Notes under the pieces: generated by a model | Seen by the model: the letters and a program-made list of their open reading frames with translations, nothing else | Database searches by the model: none | Told to the model about the DNA's origin: nothing | NCBI GenBank assembly: GCA_019083985.1 | Contig: JAHRCV010000001.1 | Location: forward strand, 62,001-126,000 | Reading direction: 5' to 3' | DNA: 64,000 nt | Source: Rhizobiales bacterium TNE-4 | GTDB taxonomy: Bacteria > Pseudomonadota > Alphaproteobacteria > Rhizobiales > Beijerinckiaceae | In this document: one piece after another, positions 17,707 through 26,486 of the stretch | Layout: every line of letters begins with the position of its first letter | Position numbering within the stretch: position 1 is the first letter of the stretch | Translations under genes and position numbers: made by a program

Positions 17707-19509
17707 ATGAACGATACGCCGAACCAGATGCCTGACACGACCGGATTGGCCCTGCCAGGGATCGAAGCCCCCGCCGCGCCTTACCGCGTGCTTGCGCGCA
17801 AATACCGCCCGCAGAATTTCGATGATCTCATCGGCCAAGACGCGATGGTGCGCACGCTGCGCAATGCCTTCTCTTCTGGCCGTATCCCTCAAGCTTGGAT
17901 CCTGACCGGCGTTCGCGGGGTCGGCAAAACGACCACGGCGCGCATTCTGGCGCGCGGGCTCAATTATCTCCTGCCCGATGGTTCGGGTGGGCCGACCGTC
18001 GATATGAAGGAAGAAGGCGTGCATTGCCGCGCCATTATGGAATCGCGCCATGTCGACGTGCTCGAAATGGACGCCGCCTCTCATACCGGTATCGACGACG
18101 TCAAACAGATCACCGATGGCGTGCGCTATGCTCCAGCGTCTGCACGCTACAAAGTCTACATCATCGACGAAGTGCACATGCTCTCGGAGAAGGCGTTCAA
18201 CGCCTTCCTGAAGACGCTCGAAGAACCGCCGCCACACGCCAAATTTGTGTTTGCGACGACGGAAATTCGCAAAGTACCCGTCACCATTCTCTCACGCTGC
18301 CAGCGTTTTGATTTGCGCCGTGTTGAAGGCACGGTGCTGGGCGGCCATTTGCGCCGCATCTGCAACGCCGAAGGTGTGGCGATTGAGGATGAAGCGCTCT
18401 CGATGATTGCACGCGCGGCCGAGGGATCGGTTCGCGACTCGCTTTCGCTGCTCGATCAAGCCATCGCGCATGGCGCAGGTGCGGTCGATGCCGAAACCGT
18501 CCGCACCATGTTGGGCCTCGCCGATCGCGGGCGTGTGATCGATCTCTTCGGTTATCTTGTGCAGGGCGATTTACCCTCAGCGCTCAAGGAATTCCGCGAC
18601 CAATATGATTCTGGCGCGGATCCCGTTCAGGTCTTGTCGGAACTTGCCGAATTCTCCCATTTTGTGACGCGCCTCAAGGCTGTGCCCGGCCTCGCCGATG
18701 ATGCGAGTGTCAGTGAAGTCGAGCGTCGGCGCGGTCTCGAATATTCAACGCTCTCGATGAAAGTGCTTTCGCGCTTCTGGCAGATGTTGTTGAAGGGCAT
18801 TGCCGAAACCAAAGATGCGCCGAAGCCTGTGGCTGCCGCTGAAATGGCGTTGGTGCGGATTGCCTATGCCGCTGATCTGCCGCCGCTTGATGAAGTGCTG
18901 AAAAGCCTTGGGAATGGCGGTGGCGCAGGCACAGGTGGGCAAGGTGGTGCACGCCCCACACCTTCGGGCGGTGGCGCTCGGGCGCAAGCCTCAGGCTTGG
19001 CCATTGCAAGCCGCAGCGAACCTGTTGCCACGCCACGTGCGGAACCGAAAGCCGGCATCGCACTTGCGCGGTTTGAAGATCTCGTTGCGCTCGCTCATGA
19101 AAAGCGCGATATCGCTTTGAAAATTGCGCTTGAACGCGATGTGCGCCTTGTGCGCTTCGAAGATGGTCGCCTGGAGTTCAATGCCGCGCGCGGCGCCTCG
19201 CCACATCTCGCGCAGGATATCTCGAAGCGCCTCAATGAATGGACCGGGCGGCGCTGGATCGTCGCACTCTCCTCGGAAGACGGCGCGCCAACCCTTAAAG
19301 AAATCGCAGACGCGCAAAAGGCTGAGACGCTGACGGGCGTACGCGCCGATCCTTTGGTGCGCGCCGTGCTTGAAAAATTTCCGAATGCCGAAATTGTTGC
19401 CGTGCGCGATCTCGCGCTCGAAGCAGCAACGGCTGCACCGGTCGAGGCCGAAGACCTCACCGATGAAGCGGCTTCCTTTGATTTCAATCTACTGGAACAG
19501 GACGACTAA
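17707..19509 (+). CDS. dnaX: DNA polymerase III gamma/tau subunit
   Basis: AAA+ clamp-loader subunit of the replicative polymerase. Seen: YRVLARKYRPQNFDDLIGQ (26-44), Walker A GVRGVGKT (68-75), VYIIDEVHMLS (Walker B), EEPPPHAKFVFATTEIRKVP and SRCQRFDLRR (sensor and arginine finger). A Gly/Ala-rich linker near residue 410 precedes the tau-specific tail. The zinc cysteine cluster of the E. coli protein is reduced to one Cys (GVHCRAIMESRHVDV), which I recall as typical of Rhizobiales. No A-run slippery site for a gamma form was seen. Length 600 residues. Confidence 0.95.
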   Translation: MNDTPNQMPDTTGLALPGIEAPAAPYRVLARKYRPQNFDDLIGQDAMVRTLRNAFSSGRIPQAWILTGVRGVGKTTTARILARGLNYLLPDGSGGPTVDMKEEGVHCRAIMESRHVDVLEMDAASHTGIDDVKQITDGVRYAPASARYKVYIIDEVHMLSEKAFNAFLKTLEEPPPHAKFVFATTEIRKVPVTILSRCQRFDLRRVEGTVLGGHLRRICNAEGVAIEDEALSMIARAAEGSVRDSLSLLDQAIAHGAGAVDAETVRTMLGLADRGRVIDLFGYLVQGDLPSALKEFRDQYDSGADPVQVLSELAEFSHFVTRLKAVPGLADDASVSEVERRRGLEYSTLSMKVLSRFWQMLLKGIAETKDAPKPVAAAEMALVRIAYAADLPPLDEVLKSLGNGGGAGTGGQGGARPTPSGGGARAQASGLAIASRSEPVATPRAEPKAGIALARFEDLVALAHEKRDIALKIALERDVRLVRFEDGRLEFNAARGASPHLAQDISKRLNEWTGRRWIVALSSEDGAPTLKEIADAQKAETLTGVRADPLVRAVLEKFPNAEIVAVRDLALEAATAAPVEAEDLTDEAASFDFNLLEQDD

Positions 19510-19512
19510 GCG

Positions 19513-19833
19513 ATGAAAGACATGTTCGGCATGATGAAGCAGGTGCAGGCCATGCAGCAAAAAATGGCCGACATGCAGGCCGAGCTTGAAGCGCTTGAAG
19601 TCGATGGCGCATCGGGCGGCGGCATGGTGCGCGTCACAGCCACGGCCAAAGGCCAAGTTAAAAATATCGCCATTGATGACAGCCTGATGAAGGCTGACGA
19701 GAAGGACATTCTCGAAGACCTCATCGTTGCAGCGATCAATGACGCCAAGGGCAAGGGCGAAGCCCTGATGCAAGAACGGATGCAAAAGCTGACGGCCGGC
19801 TTGCCGATCCCGCCCGGCCTCAAACTGTTCTGA
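19513..19833 (+). CDS. ybaB: Nucleoid-associated protein, YbaB/EbfC family
   Basis: Small DNA-binding protein that forms dimers and is encoded with dnaX and recR in most bacteria. Seen: MFGMMKQVQAMQQKMADMQAELE (coiled region), GMVRVTATAKGQVKNIAIDDSLM and the C-terminal GLPIPPGLKLF. Length 106 residues. It starts 3 bases after the dnaX stop and ends 6 bases before recR. Confidence 0.95.
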   Translation: MKDMFGMMKQVQAMQQKMADMQAELEALEVDGASGGGMVRVTATAKGQVKNIAIDDSLMKADEKDILEDLIVAAINDAKGKGEALMQERMQKLTAGLPIPPGLKLF

Positions 19834-19839
19834 GGTTTC

Positions 19840-20442
19840 ATGGCGTCCATCGCCGGTCCTGAAATCGAGCGGCTTATTCAACTGCTCGCACGCTTGCCGG
19901 GTCTGGGTCCGCGCTCGGCGCGCCGAGCCGCGCTGCAGCTCATCAAGAAGCGCGAGCAATTGCTGGGGCCCTTGGCCGATGCCATGCGCGTCGCCCATGA
20001 GCGGGTGCTTGTCTGCACGGCGTGCGGCAATATCGACACCAGCGATCCGTGCACGCTGTGCAATGACACACGCCGCGATGAGACGTTGCTCGTGGTGGTG
20101 GAAGATGTGGCCGATCTCTGGGCGCTCGAGCGGGCCGGTGTCGTCAATGCACGCTACCATGTGCTCGGCGGTACGCTCTCCGCGCTTGACGGCGTTGGCC
20201 CGTCCGACCTGAACCTTGACAGGCTGTTGGCGCGCGTCGCGGAGGGCCGCATTCGCGAAGTCATTCTGGCGCTCAACGCTACGGTGGATGGGCAGACCAC
20301 GAGCCATTACGTCACCGATTTGCTCGCGCCTTACGGGATCAAAGTGTCGCGCCTCGCGCATGGCGTGCCGGTGGGCGGCGAACTCGACTATCTCGACGAG
20401 GGAACACTGGCTGCCGCCATCCGCCAAAGAACGCTGTTTTAA
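19840..20442 (+). CDS. recR: Recombination mediator RecR
   Basis: Acts with RecF and RecO to load RecA on gapped DNA. Seen: a helix-hairpin-helix ([19 protein letters not shown]), a C4 zinc finger with Cys59, Cys62, Cys71 and Cys74, a Toprim domain ([18 protein letters not shown]) and a C-terminal Walker-like tail with [16 protein letters not shown]. The length of 200 residues is normal. It is the last gene of dnaX-ybaB-recR; the next gene starts 81 bases on. Confidence 0.97.
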   Translation: MASIAGPEIERLIQLLARLPGLGPRSARRAALQLIKKREQLLGPLADAMRVAHERVLVCTACGNIDTSDPCTLCNDTRRDETLLVVVEDVADLWALERAGVVNARYHVLGGTLSALDGVGPSDLNLDRLLARVAEGRIREVILALNATVDGQTTSHYVTDLLAPYGIKVSRLAHGVPVGGELDYLDEGTLAAAIRQRTLF

Positions 20443-20523
20443 CGTTTGGGAACGTTTGCGGCGCCGCGCAAAAGCGACATAATTCTCCTTTCAGCTGGCC
20501 CCTTGGCGGCACCGGAGCAATCG

Positions 20524-22362
20524 ATGCGGATTTTGACATTCATTGTTTTGAGCCTTTTCGCACTTCCTGCGGCGGCCGCCGAGGATAAGGGCTTCGTGCA
20601 CGCGCTCGCTTTGATGGGAGAGCCCGCTTACAAGCCGGATTTCAAGCATTTCAACTACGTCAATCCGAATGCGCCCAAGGGCGGCGCAGCGCGTCTTGGT
20701 CGCCAAGGCGGTTTTGATAATTTCAATCCCGTGGTCGCTGGCGTGAAAGGCCAGCTCGATGGCGGTGTCAGCCTCGTTTTCGAAACACTGACCGTGCAAT
20801 CTTATGACGAAATCTCGACGGCTTACGGGCTTCTCGCAGAGGCGATGAAGCATCCGGCCGATTATTCGTCCGTTACCTATCGATTGCGTGCCGAAGCGCG
20901 CTGGCATGATGGCAAGCCGGTGACGCCAGAGGACGTGATTTTTTCTTTCGATGCCTTCAAGAAGAATTCGCCGAGCTATGCGTTTTACTGGTCGCATGTG
21001 GTGAAGGCAGAAAAGTCGGGTGAGCGGGACGTGACCTTCTCGTTCGATCAGCCCGGTAATCGCGAATTGCCGCAGATCGTGGGTCAGCTCATCGTGCTGC
21101 CCAAGCATTGGTGGACGGGCAAGGACGCAAACGGGAAGCCGCGTGACATCACTCAGACCACGCTTGAAAAGCCGCTCGGCTCGGGGCCCTATCGCCTGCG
21201 CGGCTTTGATGCACAGAGAGCGACCGTGTATGAACGCGTGCCCGATTATTGGGGTGCCAAATTACCGGTGCGCGTCGGCCAGAACAATTTCGATGAGGTC
21301 CGCTTCGAATATTTCCGCGATTCAACGGTGATGTTCGAAGCCTTCAAGGGCGATCAGGTCGATTTTCGCTTCGAGAACAGCGCCAAGAATTGGGCAACAG
21401 GCTATGATTTTGCGGCCGTGAAAGAGAAGCGCGTCATCCGTGAAGAATTTCCGGAACGCGCGGTTGGCCGCATGCAGGCCTTCGTATTCAACCTGCGGCG
21501 GGACAAATTCAAGGATCCACGCGTCCGCCGTGCCTTCAACTATGCCTTCGATTTCGAAGACATGAACAAGACCATCTTCTTTGGTCAATATGAACGTGTT
21601 GATAGCTATTTCTCGGGAACGGGCCTCGCATCCGAAGGTGTGCCGCAGGGTCGGGAAAAAGAATTGCTCGATGCCTTTGCCTCCGACCTGCCGAAAGATT
21701 TATTCACCAAGCCGTACACCAACCCGAAAGGTGGCACGCCTGCGCTATCCCGTGACAATCTGCGTGAGGCTGATCGGCTGTTGCGCGAAGCCGGCTGGAT
21801 CATCAAGGATGGCAAACGCGTCAACGCCAAAGGCGAGCGGCTGACCGTCGAATTTCTGGTCGAAGACCCAACGAGCGAACGCTACATTCTCTTTTACAAG
21901 CCCGGGCTCGAAAAGCTTGGCATCGGCGTGGGCCTGCGCGTCGCGGATGCGGCCCAATATGAAAATCGCATCCGTGACTTCGATTTCGACATCACCAATG
22001 AGGTTTGGGGCCAATCACTGTCGCCCGGCAATGAGCAACGCGATTATTGGGGATCAAGCGCGGCCGATCGCCCCGGATCGCGCAATATTGGCGGCATCAA
22101 AGACAAGGTTGTCGATGCGCTGATCGAGAAAGTAATCTTTGCCGAAAATCGAGAAGAGCTTGTCGCAGCGACACGTGCGCTCGATCGTGTCCTGCTCTGG
22201 CGCGATTATGTTGTGCCACAATGGTCCTATTACAAGACCCGCACAGCCCGCTGGGATCGGTTTGCGCACCCTGAAACCATGCCTGAATATCAATCGCCCG
22301 CATTCCCCTATCTCTGGTGGTATGACGAAGCGCGCGCCAAAAAGACCGGAGGTCGTCGTTGA
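20524..22362 (+). CDS. ABC transporter periplasmic binding protein, family 5 (YejA-like), copy 1
   Basis: Extracytoplasmic solute receptor for an oligopeptide/Yej-type importer. Seen: a Sec signal peptide (MRILTFIVLSLFALPAAAAE), the YejA hallmark YKPDFKHFNYVNPNAPKGG, RAEARWHDGKPVTPEDVIFS and PLGSGPYRLRGFD. ATG 20524 is preferred over an in-frame ATG 78 bases upstream because it gives a clean signal peptide. Length 612 residues. The next gene is a paralogue whose TTG start overlaps this stop (TTGA). YejABEF in E. coli takes up microcin C and peptides; the substrate here is unknown. Confidence 0.92.
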   Translation: MRILTFIVLSLFALPAAAAEDKGFVHALALMGEPAYKPDFKHFNYVNPNAPKGGAARLGRQGGFDNFNPVVAGVKGQLDGGVSLVFETLTVQSYDEISTAYGLLAEAMKHPADYSSVTYRLRAEARWHDGKPVTPEDVIFSFDAFKKNSPSYAFYWSHVVKAEKSGERDVTFSFDQPGNRELPQIVGQLIVLPKHWWTGKDANGKPRDITQTTLEKPLGSGPYRLRGFDAQRATVYERVPDYWGAKLPVRVGQNNFDEVRFEYFRDSTVMFEAFKGDQVDFRFENSAKNWATGYDFAAVKEKRVIREEFPERAVGRMQAFVFNLRRDKFKDPRVRRAFNYAFDFEDMNKTIFFGQYERVDSYFSGTGLASEGVPQGREKELLDAFASDLPKDLFTKPYTNPKGGTPALSRDNLREADRLLREAGWIIKDGKRVNAKGERLTVEFLVEDPTSERYILFYKPGLEKLGIGVGLRVADAAQYENRIRDFDFDITNEVWGQSLSPGNEQRDYWGSSAADRPGSRNIGGIKDKVVDALIEKVIFAENREELVAATRALDRVLLWRDYVVPQWSYYKTRTARWDRFAHPETMPEYQSPAFPYLWWYDEARAKKTGGRR

Positions 22363-24182
22363 TACGCCTGACACGCCGCACGTTCATCGCTTCGAGTCTC
22401 GCGAGCTTAGCCGCAGAACCGCTGCGCGCTGAAATGCGGACGAGCCATGGCCTGTCACGTTTCGGCGATCTCGCTTATCCGGCTGATTTCAAGCATTTTG
22501 CCTATGTGAACCCCCATGCACCGAAAGGCGGCATTCTCTCGACGCAGATTTCGTCGACGTCGGGCAACCAGACCTTCGACACATTCAACACGCTCAACAT
22601 CTACGTGTTGAAAGGCGATGGTGCCGCCGGTATGGGGCTTACATTCGATAGCCTGATGGTGCGCGCACTTGATGAGCCCGACGCCATGTATGGGCTTGTA
22701 GCGCGTAGTGTGACGCGTGACGCCGATGGGCATGTCTACCGTTTTGCGCTCCGGCCTGAAGCCCGCTTTCACGATGGGTCGAAATTGACGGCTGAGGATG
22801 TCGCCTTCTCGGTGATGTTGCTCAAGACGAAAGGCCACCCGGGGATCAGTCAAGCGCTTCGCCTTGTTGATCATGCGCAAGCACTCACAGCCCATGAAGT
22901 GGAAATAAAGTTTCAGCCGGGCCATGCCCGCGACCTGCCCATGATGGTGGCAAGTCTGCCGATCTTCTCCAAGGCTTATTATAGCGCCAATGATTTCGAG
23001 GCCGCGACGCTAACCCCGCCCTTGGGTTCGGGTCCGTATCGCGTAAAAAATTTCGAACAGGGTCGATATATTTCTTTTGAGCGCGTGCCGGATTATTGGG
23101 GGCGCCATTTGCCGGTCAATGTTGGGCGACACAATATGGATTTGCGCTTCGAATATTTCCGCGATCGACAAGTCGCCTTTGAAGCCTTCAAGGCACAAAC
23201 CTTCAATTTTAGGGAAGAGTTCACATCGCGCGATTGGGCGACAGGGTACGACATCCCGGCCGTCCGCGAAGGCAAGATCAAGCGCGAAACGATTCCTGAC
23301 GATACGCCATCGGGCGCACAAGGCTGGTTTTTCAATACGCGCCGTCCCGCGCTGCGTGACAAGCGCATACGCGAGGCGTTGGCGCTGCTGTTCGATTTTG
23401 AATGGACCAACACCAATATCATGTTCAATTCTTATAAGAGGACGCAGTCCTTCTTCGAGAATTCGGACATGAAGGCAGAAGGCGCGCCTTCCGCCGACGA
23501 GTTGAAGCTGCTTGAACCCTTGCGCGCGATGCTTGATCCGGCTGTGTGGGGCCCGGCTGTGACGGTGCCGAATGGTGATGGGTCGGGGCAGGACCGCGCT
23601 TTGCTGCGGCGCGCCGATACACTTTTGAAGGAAGCGGGCTGCACGCGTGGTAAGGATGGCTTGCTGCTACCCGATGGTACGCGCTTCGAATTGGAATTCT
23701 TGGAATTCTCCCCGGCGCTGCAGCCGCACCAAGCCGGGCTTCTGAAGAACATGAAGCTTGTTGGCATCGAAGCGCGTTCACGCATCGTTGATGCTGCGCA
23801 ATATCAACGCCGGATGGATGAGTTTGATTTCGATATCACCACCCGTCGCTTCGCCTTTGCGCCTAATCCTGGTGAAAATCTGCGCCAGATTTTCGGTTCG
23901 GTGGCTGCCTCCACCAAGGGAACGCCGAACATTGCCGGCATCGCCGATCCGGCGATCGACGCGCTGATCGAGGCAGCGCTGGCAGCGCAAAGCCGCGCCC
24001 AGCTGGTAACCGCCTGCCGGGCGCTCGACCGTGTGCTGCGGGCCGGCCGGTATTGGATCCCGATGTGGTATAAGGGCTCACATTGGCTGGCCTATTGGAA
24101 CCGTTTCGGGCGGCCGGAAACCAAACCGAAATATGATCGCGGGCTTGATACGTGGTGGTATGACGAAGCGCGGATGAAGTGA
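22359..24182 (+). CDS. ABC transporter periplasmic binding protein, family 5 (YejA-like), copy 2
   Basis: A second, tandem YejA-type receptor, homologous to copy 1 along its length. Seen: a twin-arginine-like N-terminus (MIRLTRRTFIASSLASLAAE), the matching YPADFKHFAYVNPHAPKGG, LRPEARFHDGSKLTAEDVAFS and PLGSGPYRVKNFEQGR. Both copies share FRDxxxxFEAFK and NWATGYD/DWATGYD blocks but diverge clearly elsewhere. This suggests an old duplication with different ligands or export routes (Sec versus Tat). The TTG start lies in the four-base overlap with copy 1. Length 607 residues. Confidence 0.9.
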   Translation: MIRLTRRTFIASSLASLAAEPLRAEMRTSHGLSRFGDLAYPADFKHFAYVNPHAPKGGILSTQISSTSGNQTFDTFNTLNIYVLKGDGAAGMGLTFDSLMVRALDEPDAMYGLVARSVTRDADGHVYRFALRPEARFHDGSKLTAEDVAFSVMLLKTKGHPGISQALRLVDHAQALTAHEVEIKFQPGHARDLPMMVASLPIFSKAYYSANDFEAATLTPPLGSGPYRVKNFEQGRYISFERVPDYWGRHLPVNVGRHNMDLRFEYFRDRQVAFEAFKAQTFNFREEFTSRDWATGYDIPAVREGKIKRETIPDDTPSGAQGWFFNTRRPALRDKRIREALALLFDFEWTNTNIMFNSYKRTQSFFENSDMKAEGAPSADELKLLEPLRAMLDPAVWGPAVTVPNGDGSGQDRALLRRADTLLKEAGCTRGKDGLLLPDGTRFELEFLEFSPALQPHQAGLLKNMKLVGIEARSRIVDAAQYQRRMDEFDFDITTRRFAFAPNPGENLRQIFGSVAASTKGTPNIAGIADPAIDALIEAALAAQSRAQLVTACRALDRVLRAGRYWIPMWYKGSHWLAYWNRFGRPETKPKYDRGLDTWWYDEARMK

Positions 24183-24203
24183 TTCGCGTAAGGGCCGGGA
24201 ACC

Positions 24204-25319
24204 ATGCTCGCCTATATTGCACGCCGCCTGCTGCTGATGATCCCGACCCTGTTCGGCATCATGCTGATCTCGTTCGTGATCGTGCAGTTCGCGCCGGGCG
24301 GGCCCGTGGAGCGCGTTATTGCGCAATTGCAGGGCAATGATTCCTCCGCTACGTCGCGCATTGCCGGTGGAGCCGGTGGCGATTTCGGCTCGGCGGTACA
24401 GCCCGGCGTCAATGCGGGCGAAGCGGGCGCCTCGAAATATCGCGGCGCACAGGGTCTCGATCCCGCCTTCATCAAGCAGCTTGAGGCGCAGTTCGGTTTC
24501 GACAAGCCCGCTTATGAACGCTTTGCGCTGATGCTTTGGAATTACGCCCGCTTCGATTTCGGCAAGAGTTATTTCCGCGACACGCCGGTCGTCGAACTCA
24601 TCAAGGAAAAGCTGCCGGTCTCGATCACGCTGGGGCTATGGATGACGATCCTGTCTTATGCGATCTCGATCCCGCTCGGCATTCGCAAGGCGATTAAGGA
24701 TGGGCAGCCGTTCGATACATGGACCTCCGCGATCGTCATCGTCGGCTATGCCATTCCAGGCTTTCTCTTCGCCATTCTTTTGATCGTGCTATTTGGTGAA
24801 GGCTCTTCGGTGCTACCGCTCTTCCCGTTGCGCGGTTTGACATCCGAACACTTTGCTCAGCTGCCATGGTACGGCAAAATTCTCGATTATTTTCACCACA
24901 TCGCGCTCCCCATTCTCGCAATGGCGCTTGGCGCGTTTGCCACATCGACCTTGCTGACGAAGAATTCTTTTCTGGAAGAGATCCGTAAGCAATATGTGCT
25001 CACCGCGCGCATGAAGGGGCTGACGGAAAATCAGGTCCTCTACGGCCACGTGTTCCGCAATGCGATGCTGATCGTGATCGCGGGTTTTCCCGGCGCTTTC
25101 ATTCATGCGTTCTTCACGGGATCCCTGCTGATTGAAACAGTCTTCTCCTTGGATGGTTTGGGACTCTTGTCGTTCGAGAGCATTGTCAATCGCGATTACG
25201 CTGTGGTCTTTGCGACGCTCTATATCTTTTCGTTGATCGGCCTCATCGTGAATCTCCTATCAGATCTCACCTATACCTGGATCGATCCGCGTATTGATTT
25301 CGAGACGCGGGAGCTGTGA
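24204..25319 (+). CDS. yejB: ABC transporter permease, YejB-like
   Basis: Inner-membrane permease of the family 5 importer. Seen: MLAYIARRLLLMIPTLFGIMLISFVIVQF, the characteristic first membrane segment of OppB/YejB proteins. A Yej-type extended periplasmic loop rich in Gly/Ser (about 35-90), the EAA-like loop (SFLEEIRKQYVLTARMKGL) and several further membrane spans follow. Length 371 residues. Its TGA overlaps the alternative GTG of yejE. Confidence 0.93.
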   Translation: MLAYIARRLLLMIPTLFGIMLISFVIVQFAPGGPVERVIAQLQGNDSSATSRIAGGAGGDFGSAVQPGVNAGEAGASKYRGAQGLDPAFIKQLEAQFGFDKPAYERFALMLWNYARFDFGKSYFRDTPVVELIKEKLPVSITLGLWMTILSYAISIPLGIRKAIKDGQPFDTWTSAIVIVGYAIPGFLFAILLIVLFGEGSSVLPLFPLRGLTSEHFAQLPWYGKILDYFHHIALPILAMALGAFATSTLLTKNSFLEEIRKQYVLTARMKGLTENQVLYGHVFRNAMLIVIAGFPGAFIHAFFTGSLLIETVFSLDGLGLLSFESIVNRDYAVVFATLYIFSLIGLIVNLLSDLTYTWIDPRIDFETREL

Positions 25320-25321
25320 CG

Positions 25322-26476
25322 ATGGACGCTGCCATCACCGCGCCTCTCGCTCCGCCGCTGCCACGCAAGGGCTTGTTTCGCCTCTCGCCGATTAATGAAC
25401 GGCGCTTGGCTAATTTCCGCGCCAATCGTCGTGGTTATTGGTCACTCTGGATTTTCATGGTCCTGTTCCTGCTGTGCTTGTTTGCGGAATTTATCGCCAA
25501 CGACAAGCCGATCCTCGTCTCCTACAAGGGCGAGATTTTGATGCCTGTGTTCAAGGATTATCCAGAAGAGAAATTCGGCGGCTTCCTCGCCAAGACTGAT
25601 TATCGTGACCCGGTCATTGCCAAGGAGATCGCCGACCATGGCTGGGCATTGTGGCCCTTGGTGCGATTTGGGTCATCCACCATCAATCTCGATCTCCCCA
25701 CGGCCGCGCCATCTGCGCCGACATGGCTGTTGAAGGAAGATCAGTGCAAGACGGTGGCTGTCCGTAAGACCGGCCGTGAGGATGCGGGTTGCCGCGATCT
25801 CGAAAAGAATTGGCTCGGTACAGATGATGGTGGGCGCGATGTGCTCGCCCGCATCATTTATGGCTTCCGTATTTCCGTCTTGTTTGGCCTTCTGCTTGCC
25901 GCGATCTCGTCCGTAATTGGCATTCTAGCCGGTGCCATTCAGGGTTATTTTGGTGGCCGTATCGATCTTTACTTTCAGCGTTTCATCGAGATCTGGTCGG
26001 CGATCCCTTCGCTTTACCTTTTGATGATCCTGTCCAATTTTTTCCAGCCATCCTTCTTTACGCTGCTTGGCATTCTGCTCCTGTTCTCATGGGTTGCACT
26101 CGTCCATGTCGTGCGTGCGGAATTCCTGCGTGCGCGCAATTTTGATTATGTACGCGCTGCCAAAGCGCTTGGCCTGTCGGATGCGACGATCATGGTCAAG
26201 CATGTGCTGCCCAACGCTATGGTCGCCACGCTCACCTTTCTGCCTTTCATTTTGAATGGCTCGATCACGACGCTAACCTCGCTCGATTTTCTGGGTTTTG
26301 GCCTGCCGCCCGGCTCACCCTCGCTGGGTGAATTGCTGCTGCAAGGCAAGTCTAACATTGCCGCGCCTTGGCTCGGCCTCACAGGGTTTGCAGTCATCGC
26401 CATCATGTTGTCGCTGTTGATTTTCATTGGCGAAGCGGTGCGCGATGCTTTCGACCCGCGCAAGACCTTCGCGTGA
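25322..26476 (+). CDS. yejE: ABC transporter permease, YejE-like
   Basis: Second inner-membrane permease of the importer. Seen: a cytoplasmic N-terminus ending SPINERRLANFRANRRGYWSL, the first membrane span, a long periplasmic insert typical of YejE (about residues 55-165), LGTDDGGRDVLARIIYGFRIS, and the EAA loop FDYVRAAKALGLSDATIMVKHVLPNA. Length 384 residues from ATG 25322. A GTG two codons earlier is possible. Confidence 0.93.
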   Translation: MDAAITAPLAPPLPRKGLFRLSPINERRLANFRANRRGYWSLWIFMVLFLLCLFAEFIANDKPILVSYKGEILMPVFKDYPEEKFGGFLAKTDYRDPVIAKEIADHGWALWPLVRFGSSTINLDLPTAAPSAPTWLLKEDQCKTVAVRKTGREDAGCRDLEKNWLGTDDGGRDVLARIIYGFRISVLFGLLLAAISSVIGILAGAIQGYFGGRIDLYFQRFIEIWSAIPSLYLLMILSNFFQPSFFTLLGILLLFSWVALVHVVRAEFLRARNFDYVRAAKALGLSDATIMVKHVLPNAMVATLTFLPFILNGSITTLTSLDFLGFGLPPGSPSLGELLLQGKSNIAAPWLGLTGFAVIAIMLSLLIFIGEAVRDAFDPRKTFA

Positions 26477-26486
26477 GGAGCTGAGC

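Noticed and set aside
17443-18237. Upstream extension of the aminotransferase frame across ffs and dnaX
   Set aside because: The family start at 17442 is complete, and the extension would be antisense to the SRP RNA and dnaX.
18900-19100. Programmed frameshift site in dnaX for a gamma product
   Set aside because: No A-rich slippery heptamer with a downstream stop was seen in the linker region.
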